NCBI GenBank assembly: GCA_025201365.1
Contig: JAIXMF010000001.1
Span: 2,418,001 to 2,482,000, forward strand
Source of the DNA: Syncephalis plumigaleata
Lineage: Eukaryota; Zoopagomycota; Zoopagomycetes; Zoopagales; Piptocephalidaceae
Direction: 5' to 3'
Length of the DNA stretch: 64,000 nucleotides
The notes beneath the pieces were generated by a model that did not search any database, was not told where the DNA came from, and saw only the letters and a list, made by a program, of their open reading frames with translations. Shown one piece after another: positions 1 through 12,771 of this stretch. A program made the position numbers and the translations under genes. How positions within the stretch are numbered: position 1 is the first letter of the stretch; every line of letters begins with the position of its first letter.

Positions 1-3000
1 CTGCCAGTGCATCATCGAGTATAACAGATGATTATCTGATCAATCTTATCGACTCACCGGGACATGTGGACTTTTCGAGCGAAGTATCCACGGCATCGCG
101 ACTATGTGATGGTGCACTCGTCCTAGTGGATGTTGTGGAGGGTGTTTGCACTCAGGTATATAATTCTAGATGTTAATGATGCTAATAAATGATGCTAATA
201 AACGATGTTAATAAATTATGTTAATAAATGATGCTAAACACGTAGACGCATGCTGTATTGAGACAAGCACGTCAAGAGCGTGTTCGTCCCTTGCTCGTAC
301 TGAATAAGATCGATCGATTGGCCACGGAATTACGCTTAACGTCGATGGAGGCTTATCAGCACTTGCGTCGTATATTGGAACAAGTGAACGCGGTGATGGC
401 TCAGCTATTCGCCGATGAACGAGTGGAGGGAGAGACGCGTAAGCATGAATTGCAAAAAGTACGTATAAACAAATGACCACTAGTTATGTAGCATTTTATT
501 AAGTTGTTATTTTCTACCCTTACTAGGAGCAGCAACAGACGGGATTGTCGCCGTCGTCAGCATCATCGTCGGCTGTCAATACGCCAACTGTCTCCGAGGC
601 GGGTGATTTCGAGGAGGTTAGCGAGGATGATCGATGGTTCTTTGCACCGGAACGAGGTAACGTTCTATTTGCCAGTGCCATCGATGGTTGGGCATTTCGT
701 GTGGAACAATTCTCGCGAATGTACGCCACTCGTCTCGGCGTGAATGAGACACTATTACGACGCACGCTATGGGGCGACTACTACATTGACCCGAAAACTA
801 AACGGGTCATTGGACATAAACAATTGAAGGGACGAGTATTGAAGCCGATATTCGTACAAATGGCCCTCGACAATATATGGGCGGTGTATCATGCGGTGGC
901 GATTGAGCCGTAAGTATACGCAAGAACACAAATAACTATGATAAAAATGAACATATTCCTTAATCGATTTATTTTACTTTAATAGAGACGCGGAAAAAGT
1001 ACAAAAGATTGTCAAGACACTTAATGTTAAGGTGCTGCCACGCGATTTACGTAGTAAGGAGCCGCGTACACTATTATCCACCATTTTTGGTCAATGGCTC
1101 CCGTTATCCGCCAACGTATTACTTGGTGTGGTGGATCAACTACCATCACCGGTGGAGGCGCAAAAGGAACGATTGCATCATATATTGTATCCAAATGATA
1201 TGGATAATGAATTAGACAACATCACCGCGCAGAATAACGTGGAATCAGCCGTCTACACTTGCGACAATAACGATAACTCACCGGTGGTGGCATTTGTTAC
1301 GAAAATGCTATCGATTCCCGCGGAGCTATTACCGGAACACCGTAAACGACCGATGACTGCGGAGGAGATGCGTGAACGTGGACGACAATTACGCGAGGCA
1401 CGCGCAGCCAATACAGAGAATGCAGCATCAGTATCCGTACAAATGGTGGATTCCGCCAATAGTGAATCTACGCAGGAAGTAACGGAAGCATCAACACCAC
1501 CTACAGGCGAGGTACTTGTAGGCTATGCTCGTGTCTATAGCGGTTCACTACGTGTAGGACAGAGTGTACGCGTACTTGGTCCTAAATACGATGCAACTCG
1601 GCCACATTTGCACACATCACGAGTAACCATTAGCTCGTTGTACATGCTAATGGGACGAGATCTAGTGATGCTGGACGAGGTGCCTGCAGGCAACGTGTGC
1701 GGTATCGGTGGCCTAGATGGCGTGGTATTGAAAACGGCCACGTTAACCGATCAGGAGGAGTGTCCTAGTTTCGGTACATTAAAAGGCCAGGTAAGTCAAT
1801 TAGATTAATGGGATGATAATAACAATTAATAATAATAATAATGTAAATGTAGTCAGCACCTATTGTACGTGTGGCCGTTGAACCATCCAATCCATGTAAG
1901 TAATTTTATTAGTAGCAATAACAATATTAATAATAATGATGATGATGATGCATGCATGCGCGTATGTATGTATACAGCTAAAATGCAAGCATTAGTGGAT
2001 GGGTTGCGTTTATTAAGTCAAGCAGATCCATGTGCAGAGGTTGTACTGCAAACCACCGGTGAACATGTATTGATGACGGCGGGTGAATTACATTTAGAGG
2101 TAAGTATCAATACTATTGAACATGTACATATTCGCGTGCGTCGATCGTGCTAATGAACAAATAGCGATGCATTAAAGATCTTCGCGAACGATTTGCCAAG
2201 ATTGATATTCGTGTATCGCCGCCTATTGTACCATTCCGTGAAACGATGGTGGCACCCTCTAATGGTATGTTGCTGTCGAGTAATATGATTATACAGCAAT
2301 GAGTAACCAATTGTATATTTGTATGTATATGTGTGTATGTATAATATTGAATAATAGTGGATATGGAAGCTATGGCCAAATCTAAACAGTCTATTAATAT
2401 GGAGGCAGCGGGCGGTCGTATCAAGATACAACTACGTGCACGGCCATTACCACGACAAGTCGTAGAAACATTGCAAGGGCATAAGCAAGCCATTCAACTA
2501 TTACAGCGTATTACATCCAACGAATTGGACGTGGAGGATATGATGATGGCATCCAACAGTGCCACCAGTCTTGCTAATGAGCTTGACGTCACATTAACGG
2601 AAAGTGGCGATGGCCTATCGGAAGAGGGAAGACAGCAGGTACTTGAGTTTAAACAGCAATTGCAGGAAGCACTCCATAAGGAGAAGGACACCGTTTGGCA
2701 TAGTGTATTGGACAGGCAAGTTGCTAATGAGGAATACTATCAAGTGAGATTAGCATACTAATGAATATTGTATAGCATTTGGACATTTGGTCCCAAGCGT
2801 ATCGGGCCTAACCTGCTCGTCAATCATATACCAGGCTATAATCGTCGATCGTATCCTTTGCTTGTTTTCCTCTTCCTCTTACTAACCTGTCGATTCCCTT
2901 ATTAATAATGGTTATACCACTAACTGTATTTACTTGATGTGATCACACGAATAGATTATTCGATGACTTGCTACTATCTGATCATTCTACCAATGGTGAC

Positions 3001-3933
3001 AATAATGATACCAATGCTACTAAGCAACTCGTTGATATATTTGACGAGAATATCGCCACCGGGTTCCAAATGGCCACTCAAGCCGGTCCATTATGTGCCG
3101 AGCCATGTGTGGGTATTTGTTGGTTCATTGAATCGCTGGATGTAGTATCCGATCTAGATGCTAGCAACACAGTAGAAGAAGAGAAAGAAGAGAAAGAAGA
3201 GAAAGAAGAGAAAGAGGGAGAGAAAGAGGAGGAATCCCATTCGGTAACGGGACATGCTTCGCTAAGTAGATTTGGCGGACAAGTGATCACGTTAACGCGC
3301 GATGCTTGTCGTAAGGCATTCCTACAATGGTCACCTCGTCTCATGCTTGCCTATTACATTTGTGATATCCAAGCAACGAGCGAGGTACTAGGTCGAGTCT
3401 ATGGCGTCGTATCACGTAGGCGTGGACGTATCGTATCTGAAGAGATGGACGAGAGTACGGCACTATTTAGGATACAAGCCAAGCTGCCTGTAGTGGAAAG
3501 TTTCGGTTTCGGTGATGGTGAGTAATTTCGTTTTTGTTCGAATTGCTACTAAGCTTCGTGGTATTCTGTATATAATGTGCATGATTAATATTGATTTCAT
3601 TCGATGCTACGCTAGAGATTCGTAAACGTACATCGGGTGCCGCTATCCCACAGCTTATTTTCAGTGGATTCGAAATACTCGATGAGGATCCATTCTGGGT
3701 GCCTACGACCGAGGAAGAACTCGAAGATTTAGGCGAGAAATCGGACAGGGAGAATGTTGCACGACGATACATGGATGCCGTACGCAAACGAAAGGTACGT
3801 CATCTTTACGACACGCACGATTACGTGTGTGTGTTCTGTTTTGCTCAATTAATCATTTATGCAAATATAGGGCATGTTTGTGGAGAAGAAAATTACGGAG
3901 CATGCAGAGAAACAACGAACACTAAAGAAATAA
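1..3933 (+). CDS. EFL1: EFL1/Ria1 elongation factor-like GTPase (5' partial, 12 exons visible)
   Basis: EF2-like GTPase that, with Sdo1/SBDS, releases Tif6/eIF6 from pre-60S ribosomes in the cytoplasm (family knowledge). Seen: G3 motif DSPGHVDF in exon 1, G4 NKID in exon 2, then EFL1-typical blocks [51 protein letters not shown] and the C-terminal [13 protein letters not shown]. Exons: 1-155, 246-458, 527-909, 986-1790, 1853-1895, 1978-2099, 2165-2264, 2358-2715, 2776-2850, 2955-3517, 3616-3794, 3871-3933; phases agree throughout, giving about 1018 residues in the window. The intron at 2716-2775 has a GC donor (AG|GCAAGT) with a TACTAAT branch site. Exon 10 carries an acidic EEK-rich insert. 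The start lies outside the window. A CAGTG-ended DNA element begins 4 nt after the stop, so the 3' UTR probably lies inside it. Confidence 0.93.
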
Positions 3934-3937
3934 TATA

Positions 3938-4487
3938 CAGTGTTTTTCCATCCAATTTGCGCATTTACCCTTTAACATTTGCGGTTTATTAATAAATAGA
4001 TTAACACAATTGTTAACACCATTATTACCATAGAAATGCCAATTGATACAGCATGATAATAATAACAATCCATGTTTAGTAATGGATCATTTATTGATAA
4101 CATAACTATCATCATCAATTCTATAAGGTAGATGATACAAGTGTACTAGTATAGTTGGATATTGCCATGTCATGTACTTACAAGTAGCTATTGATTATCG
4201 TTTGTGGAATCGGGATATGGCAGCATGTCTGAATTTATTCAGATTATTCGCAGTGTTTGTGAGGACAAGGTGTTCCAACACAATTAACGACGTGCCGTTC
4301 TCCTCCTGATCCTAGTACGTCCGCAAAAATTCACTAAATGAAGATCAAGCCAAGAGGGATCAAACATCAAAAAACAAATTAACCAGGTTGTATCGTCAAT
4401 CGTTAAAATACAGGGTGATTGTGTGTTAAATATTATTTATTCGTAAAGACAGAAGGCTAACTGCGCAAATTGGATGGAAAAAGCCTG
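3938..4487. mobile_element. Non-autonomous Tc1/mariner-like element, copy 1 (550 bp)
   Basis: Ends are inverted: the left end starts CAGTGTTTTTCCATCCAATT and the right end, reversed, reads CAGGCTTTTTCCATCCAATT, both continuing TGCGCA. It is flanked by TA on each side, the target duplication of the Tc1/mariner superfamily. A longer relative lies at 7931-8990 with the same ends. No transposase frame is visible. It sits directly behind the EFL1 stop codon. Confidence 0.8.
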
Positions 4488-4489
4488 TA

Positions 4490-5826
4490 TATATAACAAG
4501 CGAAGAAGACACCGATTACGCACAGCATCGTGTAATAGTTTAGTTGTCTATCTTAATAAATGAATGTTGTCAATGATGATGATGATTGTAATGTCTATTC
4601 GTCATTACGTAGTGAAGGCCAATATTAATGATATATTCTTTGTTGTGTAACAACCCGGTTTATAATAGGCAGTACAAATGATTCATTAATGATTGTAAGA
4701 TGAACATGAGTAAATGAAGAAATAGGATGACCGTATAACGTTTATTCATATGTATAGTATCATGTCCTATCATAACAATCTATAATGTACGCTATCTCTC
4801 TGTCATTAAAGACAATGTGCTATCATTGCGAATGGTTGGAAATAGCCTGTACATACCACTACTGTTCAATGAATCACATGAAATGATACAAACACACATA
4901 TACGCAATGTGTTCCATACTACTAAAAATAGCGTGCTTTCCATAGTTACCTATTATATCCATTATCCGCTGCTGCTGCTACTACTACCGCTGCTACTTTG
5001 TGTATCTACAACAGGCAATCTAGCGGATAACATAGGGCTATCTTCGTGCCTTCGATATCAAACAGCAACAGCAATCACGGATCTGGTGTAATCATCGCGC
5101 TACTGAATAGACAGATAATGAACGAGGGTTATCGTGAACAGTCGTTTTGATTCATAGAAGATTAGTGATGATGGTATATGTATATGAAGCATTATTACTA
5201 TTATTCTATCGTTATCTAATAATGCATAGATTAATGAGCAAAAGAGCAAGTAGATCAATTCTATAAATACAGTAATATTTACACATACATGAATGTACAA
5301 GGCGAATAGCATTTCTACGATCATTTATCGCATCATTTATATCGCACTACCACTACTAGTTTATCATCTCCTTTTATTGCTTATTCTATTCTACCCTATT
5401 CCATTCTATCCTATTCTATTCTATCCATTATCTTCTATAACCGCTATTATACCATTTCGTTATATTTAGTTAGGCACGCATCTGATAAATAGGCAAGCGG
5501 AGATACCAGGATCTTTCTATCTTTCTAAATATATACATTCCTGGAGCGTATTCTCGTTTCTATCGTCATTATTACCCGCTGATGATAGTGACGAATAGAG
5601 GGAATGTAAGAACGTATTAGTGAGTGGACAACAAATCGATTCTATAAAAAGAAAAAGCTTTCGTTTATTTTTTTTCTAATTACTTATCCTACGTAAGCTT
5701 CCTTGCACCCTTCTCTTTTCCTTCTTTTCTATCCACTTGTTTGTTCGTTCGTTCATTCTCTCTCTCCCTCCCTCTTTTACTCATTCTCTCCCCTCTCGCT
5801 CTCACTTGCTTTGTCTCCTGTTCAGG
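4490..5826. other. Intergenic spacer between EFL1 and the zinc transporter
   Basis: No convincing gene. Around 4800-4845 a stretch resembles the right end of the CAGTG elements (GGAAATAGCCTGTA), possibly a decayed third copy. From about 5380 to 5450 there is a C/T-rich TTCTA-type simple repeat. The last 120 bases are pyrimidine-rich and end in TTCAG just before the ATG at 5827, so a 5' UTR intron acceptor there is possible. Confidence 0.5.
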
Positions 5827-7395
5827 ATGGCGCTTTCACGTAGCGTACGTATTACTATTTTACTTGTACTTAGTACTATATTCTTCTTCCTTGAACTTGT
5901 TGTGGGATATGCAGCGGGTTCAATTGCCCTAGTGGCGGATTCATTCCATATGCTTTCGGATATTCTATCGCTTTGTGTTGCGCTCTATGCCATTCGTTTA
6001 GCGAAGCGTACCAACCACGGTCCACGCTACAGCTATGGTTGGCAACGGGCCGAAGTGCTAGGCGCCCTTATCAACGGTGTATTCCTGCTTGCTCTTTGTT
6101 TAACCATTACCATCGAGGCTATTCAACGCTTTATCACGCCAGAACCGATAGAACGACCGCAACTAGTCTTGATAGTGGGTACGGCAGGCTTAATAGTAAA
6201 CTTGCTTGGCATGGTGCTATTCCATGAACACGGACACGGACACGGACACAGTCATGGACACGGACATGAACACGATCACGAACACGATCACGATCATGAA
6301 GATTCATATGTAGAAGAAGAGGAGGAAGTCAGTGTAGCTGCCGTTGATCCATCATCCCTGCCAAAGAAGATTAATCATCCAAAGAGTGGTCATGGCCATG
6401 GAGCGGATGCCACCACTTCTGGTCGTGGTGGTGTATCAAGCAGTGTCAACACTTATCATGGAAGACATTCACTAGATCGATTGGGTAGCGAGGAGGAGCA
6501 ACGACTTTCTCGGGCCTCCTTGCATCGACACTCGCGATCGGTCGAGGATAACATTGCCATTCTACCAGCACAGACGCGTGCCAGTATGGTTCAAGCAGCG
6601 GCCGAGGTACGCCAGCGTAATGAGGCATTGGCACTTGAGGAATCGGACGAGGAATCCGGTCAGAATAAGGAAGAAGAGTCAACATCTAATGATCATAAGA
6701 ACGGGGAAGGTCATCAACATACCATACTTACTATGGACAATGATGATACAATTGCTGCTAGTGCTACCGCTACCGCTACTGCTTCAGCTGGCACAGACAA
6801 CAATGCCACCAATACGACGAATAAACGACAGAAACGCGCTGCCAAGAAGCAGGGTGGCGCACTCAATATGCAAGGAGTATTCCTACACGTACTTGGCGAT
6901 GCACTAGGCTCCATTGCCGTTATCATATCGGCCCTTGTCATCTGGCTAACCGACTGGGAGTATCGTTACTATGTCGATCCGATTATCTCGCTCATTATCA
7001 CGGCGATGATCATCCTGTTCACCGTTCCTTTAGTGAAGTCCACCTGTTATATTCTACTACAGGGTGCACCCAATTCAGTACCGGTTGAAGAGGTGCGCGC
7101 GGATATCATGGAGCTGCAAGGTGTTCACTCGGTGCACGAATTGCACATCTGGCAACTAAGTGACACCAAGCTTATTGCTTCCGTCCACGTACTAGTAGCA
7201 CCCGAATGCGATTACATGAAGGTCACGAAGAAGATCAAGCGTCTATTGCACTCTTATGGTATACATTCAACGACAGTGCAACCGGAACGTAGAAAGTTAC
7301 TGGAACCTAATGAAATGGAAGATACAGAGAAAAGTTGCTTGTTGCGCTGTGCCGATGGATGCGTAGAGGAGAAATGTTGCACGGATGACGAGTAA
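5827..7395 (+). CDS. ZRC1: Zinc/CDF-family vacuolar-type metal transporter (Zrc1/Cot1/ZnT-like)
   Basis: Cation diffusion facilitator, exchanging Zn2+ for H+ to load zinc into the vacuole or an endomembrane store. The 522-residue product has the family layout: TM1-TM2 with the metal site in DSFHMLSD (D38, H41, D45), four N-terminal TM helices, a long cytosolic loop, then TM5-TM6 with the second site HVLGDALGS and a C-terminal cytoplasmic domain ending in a Cys-rich tail (CLLRCADGC, EEKCC). The loop begins with a dense HGHGH/HDHEH run (about residues 133-160), followed by about 180 residues of Ser/Glu-rich low-complexity sequence. The ATG at 5827 was chosen because the upstream open frame lacks an ATG and is a C/T-rich leader. 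Single exon. ZRC1 against COT1 cannot be decided. Confidence 0.9.
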   Translation: MALSRSVRITILLVLSTIFFFLELVVGYAAGSIALVADSFHMLSDILSLCVALYAIRLAKRTNHGPRYSYGWQRAEVLGALINGVFLLALCLTITIEAIQRFITPEPIERPQLVLIVGTAGLIVNLLGMVLFHEHGHGHGHSHGHGHEHDHEHDHDHEDSYVEEEEEVSVAAVDPSSLPKKINHPKSGHGHGADATTSGRGGVSSSVNTYHGRHSLDRLGSEEEQRLSRASLHRHSRSVEDNIAILPAQTRASMVQAAAEVRQRNEALALEESDEESGQNKEEESTSNDHKNGEGHQHTILTMDNDDTIAASATATATASAGTDNNATNTTNKRQKRAAKKQGGALNMQGVFLHVLGDALGSIAVIISALVIWLTDWEYRYYVDPIISLIITAMIILFTVPLVKSTCYILLQGAPNSVPVEEVRADIMELQGVHSVHELHIWQLSDTKLIASVHVLVAPECDYMKVTKKIKRLLHSYGIHSTTVQPERRKLLEPNEMEDTEKSCLLRCADGCVEEKCCTDDE

Positions 7396-7928
7396 TAATA
7401 ATAATATTTTATTAGTGGTGTAGTAAGCATGAGTCGTTCATTAAATATACATGTTTATGTTTGAATGAATGAATTATTTCTATAATGTTACATTGTTCAT
7501 TTCATATACCGTTGATTGTATCAAATGAATTAGACATATAATGTAGTGAATAGTAATCATCATCACAAAGTATCTATTATACCGATGATGAACTGCAGGC
7601 TTGTACCCGCATTGAATAGGAATGGAGTCACATGATTCATTCACACAATAGCAACATCTTCGCCATTATGGCGTATCATCCTCATTATTATACCTGCAAT
7701 AATGCAAGGAGAGCTAGAAGGGAGATGTTTGTTCACGCTCATTCATTCCATGTAACATATTTAACCAATCACGTCATCTATTTCAGCATACACGTAGCGG
7801 ACATACCGCATAAAATACCCATTAATGGTACTTGTGATGCTACCACTACTACAGTAGTAATGAATACACGACTTTTCTGTGTTGCCCCAAAACAACAACG
7901 ACAGCGACGACGACATCCGACCTTGACA
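7396..7928. other. Intergenic spacer, 3' side of the zinc transporter
   Basis: AT-rich, with no supported gene. Short frames here do not look like protein. Confidence 0.5.
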
Positions 7929-7930
7929 TA

Positions 7931-8990
7931 CAGTGTTTTTCCATCCAATTTGCGCATTTATCCTTTCTTTTACTGCTTATTAATAAATAGATTAACACAA
8001 TTGTTAACATTAATATAATAATTGTGAAATGAGATTAAGGGAAATCTAAAACGTAATCCATAGCAATGTTACAATTATTATAATGATTACAATAAAAAGA
8101 TTATACACCAAGAATAGAGAGAAAGTGGGATTTATTCGATGTGAAAGTAGGAGCGTGAATCTTGTTGTCTTCTCATTTTACATGAGAGCATTTCGGCTTG
8201 TTGCAATAAACCGCTATCCGGGTCGCGGGAACATGCTGATAAGTACATACAGCGATGTTAATGAAATGTGAACCGAGGACAGCTCAGACTATCGAGTCTG
8301 AGTGAGTTGTTATCAGCTGCTATGCAAATATCTTCACACCTATATACATTATCCACTATAAATACGGGTCCTATTTTGTACGAATTGAATAAACGTATCT
8401 TCATCTTCCAGTTCAATCGTCCCTATTACACTCTACTCACACTACCTTATCGTATATCGTCTACACATTGTGCTCGAGCAAATCGAGCAACCATAGCTCC
8501 CACACTATCAATGAGAAAGTGTCCTACTACTTGTCATGATCCCTTACGGTAAGTATACCTCATTACACTTTGATATTTATTACAGTATACTAATTCATTA
8601 TTCTACTAGATGCACACATCGAAACAATGATTAAGAGGACATGCAAGTTAAAGGATTCGAGTATCGTTTGTGGAATCGGGGTTATGGTTGCTCGTCTGGA
8701 TTTCATTCAAATCACCAAATGCCTTCGTAGTGGAACCGATGTTCCAACACACCCTCATCCAAGTGTCGTTGCTTCCAATCATTCAAGACAAGGACAACAA
8801 GGACATCAAGGAACCAAACAACAAATAACAATTTATCCGCGATGGTTATCGCTATCGCCCCAGTCCTTCTCCAAAGGGAGGGGGGCTGGGAAACAGAATA
8901 CGGGGGTACTTGTACTTGTAAGTGTTAACATAATTATTATTTATTCGTAAAGACCAAAGGCTAACTGCGCAATTGGATGGAAATAGCCTG
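7931..8990. mobile_element. Non-autonomous Tc1/mariner-like element, copy 2 (1060 bp)
   Basis: Starts CAGTGTTTTTCCATCCAATT and ends in the inverted counterpart (AATTGGATGGAAATAGCCTG), flanked by TA. The first ~85 bp and the last ~50 bp match the 550-bp copy at 3938-4487. An inner block around 8660-8760 (TCGTTTGTGGAATCGGG) is also shared but diverged. A perfect 8-bp stem hairpin (CTCAGACT ATCG AGTCTGAG) lies at 8283-8302. No transposase is recognised. Confidence 0.75.
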
Positions 8991-8992
8991 TA

Positions 8993-9391
8993 AATAGTCT
9001 CGTCATTCCATCTTGTGCATTGTTATCCTTCCCCATTCAATTTCCTCGTCACTATTGCTACTTCTTCTTCTTCTTCAAAGTCCTGTTCTCTTGTCTATCC
9101 TTTATCACTACTACCACTGCTCTTACTTTTATTGTTTATACAATCACGTCACTAGCTTATTCTACTCTCTTTATCTTTCTTCACAATTGATCGGTGAGAT
9201 ATCTCTACTGTCCTTGCTCCTTTTTTGATCCAGCCATAAATCACCGTCACACTCTCTTTACCACTAGTAACATCATTATTAACATCATTATCGTTGTTGT
9301 CGTTATCGTCCATTTAACTACTCCTTGATCGATTGATTCTACAGTCCATTACAAATACCTCTCACTTTATTGATTTCTATCGCGTAGCACG
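8993..9391. other. Intergenic spacer upstream of the STF2-like gene
   Basis: T/C-rich sequence typical of a fungal promoter and 5' UTR; CTACAG at about 9340 could be a leader-intron acceptor. Nothing else is seen. Confidence 0.4.
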
Positions 9392-9637
9392 ATGACTCGT
9401 ACCGTACGCCAGAACAAGGATAAATTTGAGAGACAGTCGCGCAATGGCACGCCCAATGATCCACGCCAGCAAACGAAGAAACAGGGCGGTGGTCGTGGTA
9501 ACTGGGGTACCATAGAGGATGACGTGGCCCTCGCCAAAGACGAAGTATTTGTGCAACCAGTACGCCAACGCAAAGTCTCCACGTCAAGTACCCATAGCAA
9601 CGATAATGAGAAGATTGTACTATCGGAATCAGTGTAA
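9392..9637 (+). CDS. STF2/TMA10-like small hydrophilin (HABP4/PAI-RBP1-type motif)
   Basis: 81-residue, charged, low-complexity protein. It begins MTRT and carries KKQGGGRGNWG, matching the hallmark KKQGSGKGNWG block of yeast Stf2/Tma10 in both order and spacing. In yeast these are small, heat-stable hydrophilins tied to F1Fo-ATPase inhibitor stabilisation, desiccation tolerance and ribosome association. No membrane segment or signal peptide is seen. The ATG is the first in frame after a pyrimidine-rich leader; single exon. The family call rests mostly on the central motif, and the exact function in this organism is inference. Confidence 0.7.
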   Translation: MTRTVRQNKDKFERQSRNGTPNDPRQQTKKQGGGRGNWGTIEDDVALAKDEVFVQPVRQRKVSTSSTHSNDNEKIVLSESV

Positions 9638-10504
9638 ACGATATACACCATTTCATATAGCAAGATACTACACCACTTATTGTTATTATTAGTAGTAGTA
9701 GTATCGTCGTCTTCTTTTGTGTAGTTGATTATTCGTAACTTATGAATAAACTATTACCATTCTGTCTATAGCGGCAACATTATGCCAGTCCATTCTATGC
9801 AACTACCGCTACTATTGTTATTTTTCAAGCTCAGTTTGTCTTGTTAGCATGATTTTTATCGGTTTGATTTTTCTATTCATTTCCTATACAATACCATAGA
9901 GAACAATTGTTTAATCGTAAATGTTTATAATGTATATATATATATATACTATCCTATCTATTTATTCTATTTATAAATAGAACTCTATGATTAGTAGCTC
10001 AAACATGTCGTATAGTTTATGTAAAGTGTCGTCAGTCTTTCATCTTTCTTTCTCCCAATAATTCCTAGCCAATCAATTAATCGATAAGTTAGTGAGTATA
10101 TCCGGGAATGTGTTCTGATAGTCGTAAGCGATGGGTCCGTAAACTTCCTTACCAACGAGACGGGAAAATTGGATTCATAAAAGTCTCGGTTTTGCTTCCT
10201 ACCTCGTATTGTCGTCATCTAATTCTTCTATAAGCGTGGATGTTCGATGAAGGCTTACCCACGCCCACACCCTGTACACGCGCACACACACTCACACTTT
10301 CTCGTTCTCTCGCACCTTGTTACACTACGCTTCTTTTTCTTACTTTTCTTACATACTCACTAGTTGGCTGTTTGCCTCGGTGGCAACACCGGTTATCACT
10401 TGTCGTTGTCTCGTAGTAGTAGTAGTAGTAGTCGATCGATCGATTGCTTGATAGTGCAATAAGCTATCTCGTAGCACGTCAGTCCTCTTCCTATACACAC
10501 GCCC
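9638..10504. other. Intergenic spacer between the STF2-like gene and the Hal-type kinase
   Basis: AT-rich 3' region with a short TA repeat near 9940, then from about 10240 a C/T/A-rich promoter-like segment (CACACAC and TCTCG runs) before the kinase ATG. No gene supported. Confidence 0.45.
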
Positions 10505-12462
10505 ATGCCCTCCTCTAACTCTAGCCAGCCTGGGCCCGTAGATACAGCATTTGTATTGGGCAGGGTTCCACATGGTGCAAGGACACATCACCACCATTAT
10601 CATCCGTTGTCAGAGAAGGAAAATGTAAATGCATCATCATCACCATCGCCGTCACCATATTATCCGCATCCGCATCCATATCATCATTCCCCTGTAACGA
10701 GAGTTAGATCCTATAACAGTGACATGCCACAACTTGCTACTACTGTTGCTCGTCCTACTCCATTGGATAAACGACCAGACCTACATCATGCCAATAGTAT
10801 TGCTGCATTACCGACAGCAAGTCATAGTAGTAGATCAACGAGTAATGCAATACCTGCTGTGTCACCTGGAACACCACCCACCAAAGCTAAATCATATTAT
10901 GAGCCTGATGTAGTTCATAGTAATGTAGCAACTACGATCAATACCCTACATACTACGGCATCACCATCTATGAAGGGCGTAGTCAATAATGTGCCACGAG
11001 AGACACATCGTAAAGAGTCGCCACTAGACCCGTTACGTCGATTCTTTCATGCTCATATATCACATGGACGTGGTACACCAATAACATCTACATCACCACA
11101 ACAGCAACAGCAACAGCAGCAGCAGAATCAAAGCAATACATCTATCGCTACTGTTGTTCCACCGCAACAATCACCGGCACCTTCAGTGTCAACGGAAGGA
11201 TCATTACGTGACAAGTACGGTCGTCAATGTCGAGTATTAGGTCATGGCACCGGTGGTACGGTACGTGTATTCCGTCGCACTGTAGGAGGACGACCACGTA
11301 TCAGTCCATTTGGTGGTGCCAACACTGGAGGATCGATGTTCAATCAACATGGTAGTGGTGGTAATGGCACCCTACTGGGTAGCACTCGAGATGACACACA
11401 AGTGACGAAGCTTTATGCCGTTAAAGAGTTTCGTAAGCGAAATCCTAATGAGGATCAGCGTAAATACATTAAACGATTAACGGCGGAATACTGTATTGCA
11501 TCCACGCTTCATCATGAGGTAATTATTGTTAAGTAATAGTATAGCATTATTGATTAATATGTTTTATGTATTCGATGTCTGCACATTAGAATATTATTGA
11601 GACATTAGATATTGTATTTGAGAATAATCGTGCCTACGTCGTAATGGACTATTGTCCGCATGACTTGTTCTATTTACTGGCAGGTAGTCATGCACCATCG
11701 GCATCTGACGGTGCCATCGATTGCTATTTCTCGCAACTACTTCATGGCGTGGGCTATCTACATCAAGCGGGTATCGCTCATCTCGATCTTAAATTGGAGA
11801 ATTGTGTGGTGGCACCCAATGGCATCCTGAAGATCATCGATTTTGGTTGTGCCGAAGTGGTACGTGCCCCATGGGAGATGCGCACTCGTCAATGCGAGAA
11901 AGCCAAGGGTAGTCAGCCCTACGTGGCACCCGAGGTCTATCGTTCGACCCCGTTCAATGGTCAGGAAGCGGATGCTTGGGCCGTTGGCGTCATGTTCGTT
12001 TGCATGGTGGAGCGTCATTATCCATGGCGTATAGCACGTCCATCCGTTGACGACTCTTATCGTCGTTACAGCGAGATGCGAAGTGTTTCCGATGCTGCAG
12101 AAGAGGCGGCAGAGCATAAAATGGCAGCGTTAGCGGCTGCTAATGCTACTGATGCTGTTGATGCTAATGCTGGTGAGCAGAGCGATGAAGCGTCGTTACA
12201 GGCTGGTTCCAAGGAGCAACGACCACACTCGCTGCCACCATTGGCTAGTGGCAATATCGCTGGTTACATGCGTAAACTATTGCCTGCACGTCCCGAGGCA
12301 TGGAGACTGATATCAGGCCTATTGAATACACAGCCATCTCGTCGATTGACCATTACGGAGGCATTGAATGATCCATGGGCTCGTCAAATAGAGACATGTC
12401 ATGATCATCATCCTGCTACGCATCATCGTCATGTTGGCTGCGAAGGCCCACTTATCAAATAA
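10505..12462 (+). CDS. Hal4/Sat4/Npr1-type serine/threonine kinase
   Basis: Exons 10505-11518 and 11590-12462, joined in phase 0 (HHE|NIIETLDIVF); 628 residues. The N-terminal ~235 residues are disordered and His/Ser/Gln-rich. The kinase domain follows: glycine loop VLGHGTGGTVRVF (~239), AVKEF lysine (~306), catalytic HLDLKLEN (~400), metal-binding IDFG (~420) and YVAPEV (~450). HLDLKLENCVV...GILKIIDFGCAEV is the pattern of the fungal-specific Hal4/Sat4-Hal5-Npr1 group, which stabilises nutrient and potassium transporters at the plasma membrane. A Gly-rich insert lies between the glycine loop and the lysine, and an Ala/Asp-rich insert in the C-lobe. The assignment to this group is good; which member it is stays open. 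Confidence 0.88.
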
Positions 12463-12771
12463 CAATGATCATAGTAATGCTGGCTTCACTTCTCTTACCT
12501 TCATCATTGTGCTCCATTATAGGTAACGAGTACTAGCTAAACTTCAAACAAATCAAGAACCTATTCATCATCATAACCCGATTAAAGTAATAAAATGTAT
12601 AGATATTTATCATATATATAGATATATATAATGTGGCAATATTGTATAACAAAGATGTAACTGTAACTGTAGTTGTTGTAAGCAATCAAATACAAGTTCT
12701 ATTGATTAGTCATCGACTTTATTCATTAGCAACGCATTAATTCAGTATAATGAATGTGAATCTGCCATCTG
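12463..12771. other. Kinase 3' flank up to the LINE target site
   Basis: AT-rich 3' UTR-like sequence with no gene; it ends in the left copy of the LINE target-site duplication (12772-12787). Confidence 0.5.

Noticed and set aside
4800-4845. Third CAGTG-type DNA element
   Set aside because: Only one end-like stretch is visible, with no matching left end; too weak to annotate.
5737-5826. N-terminal extension of the zinc transporter
   Set aside because: The open frame has no ATG here and reads a C/T-rich leader; the family N-terminus starts at the ATG at 5827.
7632-8950. Short plus-strand frames around and inside the second CAGTG element
   Set aside because: Low-complexity translations crossing the element border; no transposase motifs.
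9367-9663. Minus-strand frames opposite the STF2-like gene
   Set aside because: Shadows of the small gene; the plus-strand product carries the family motif.
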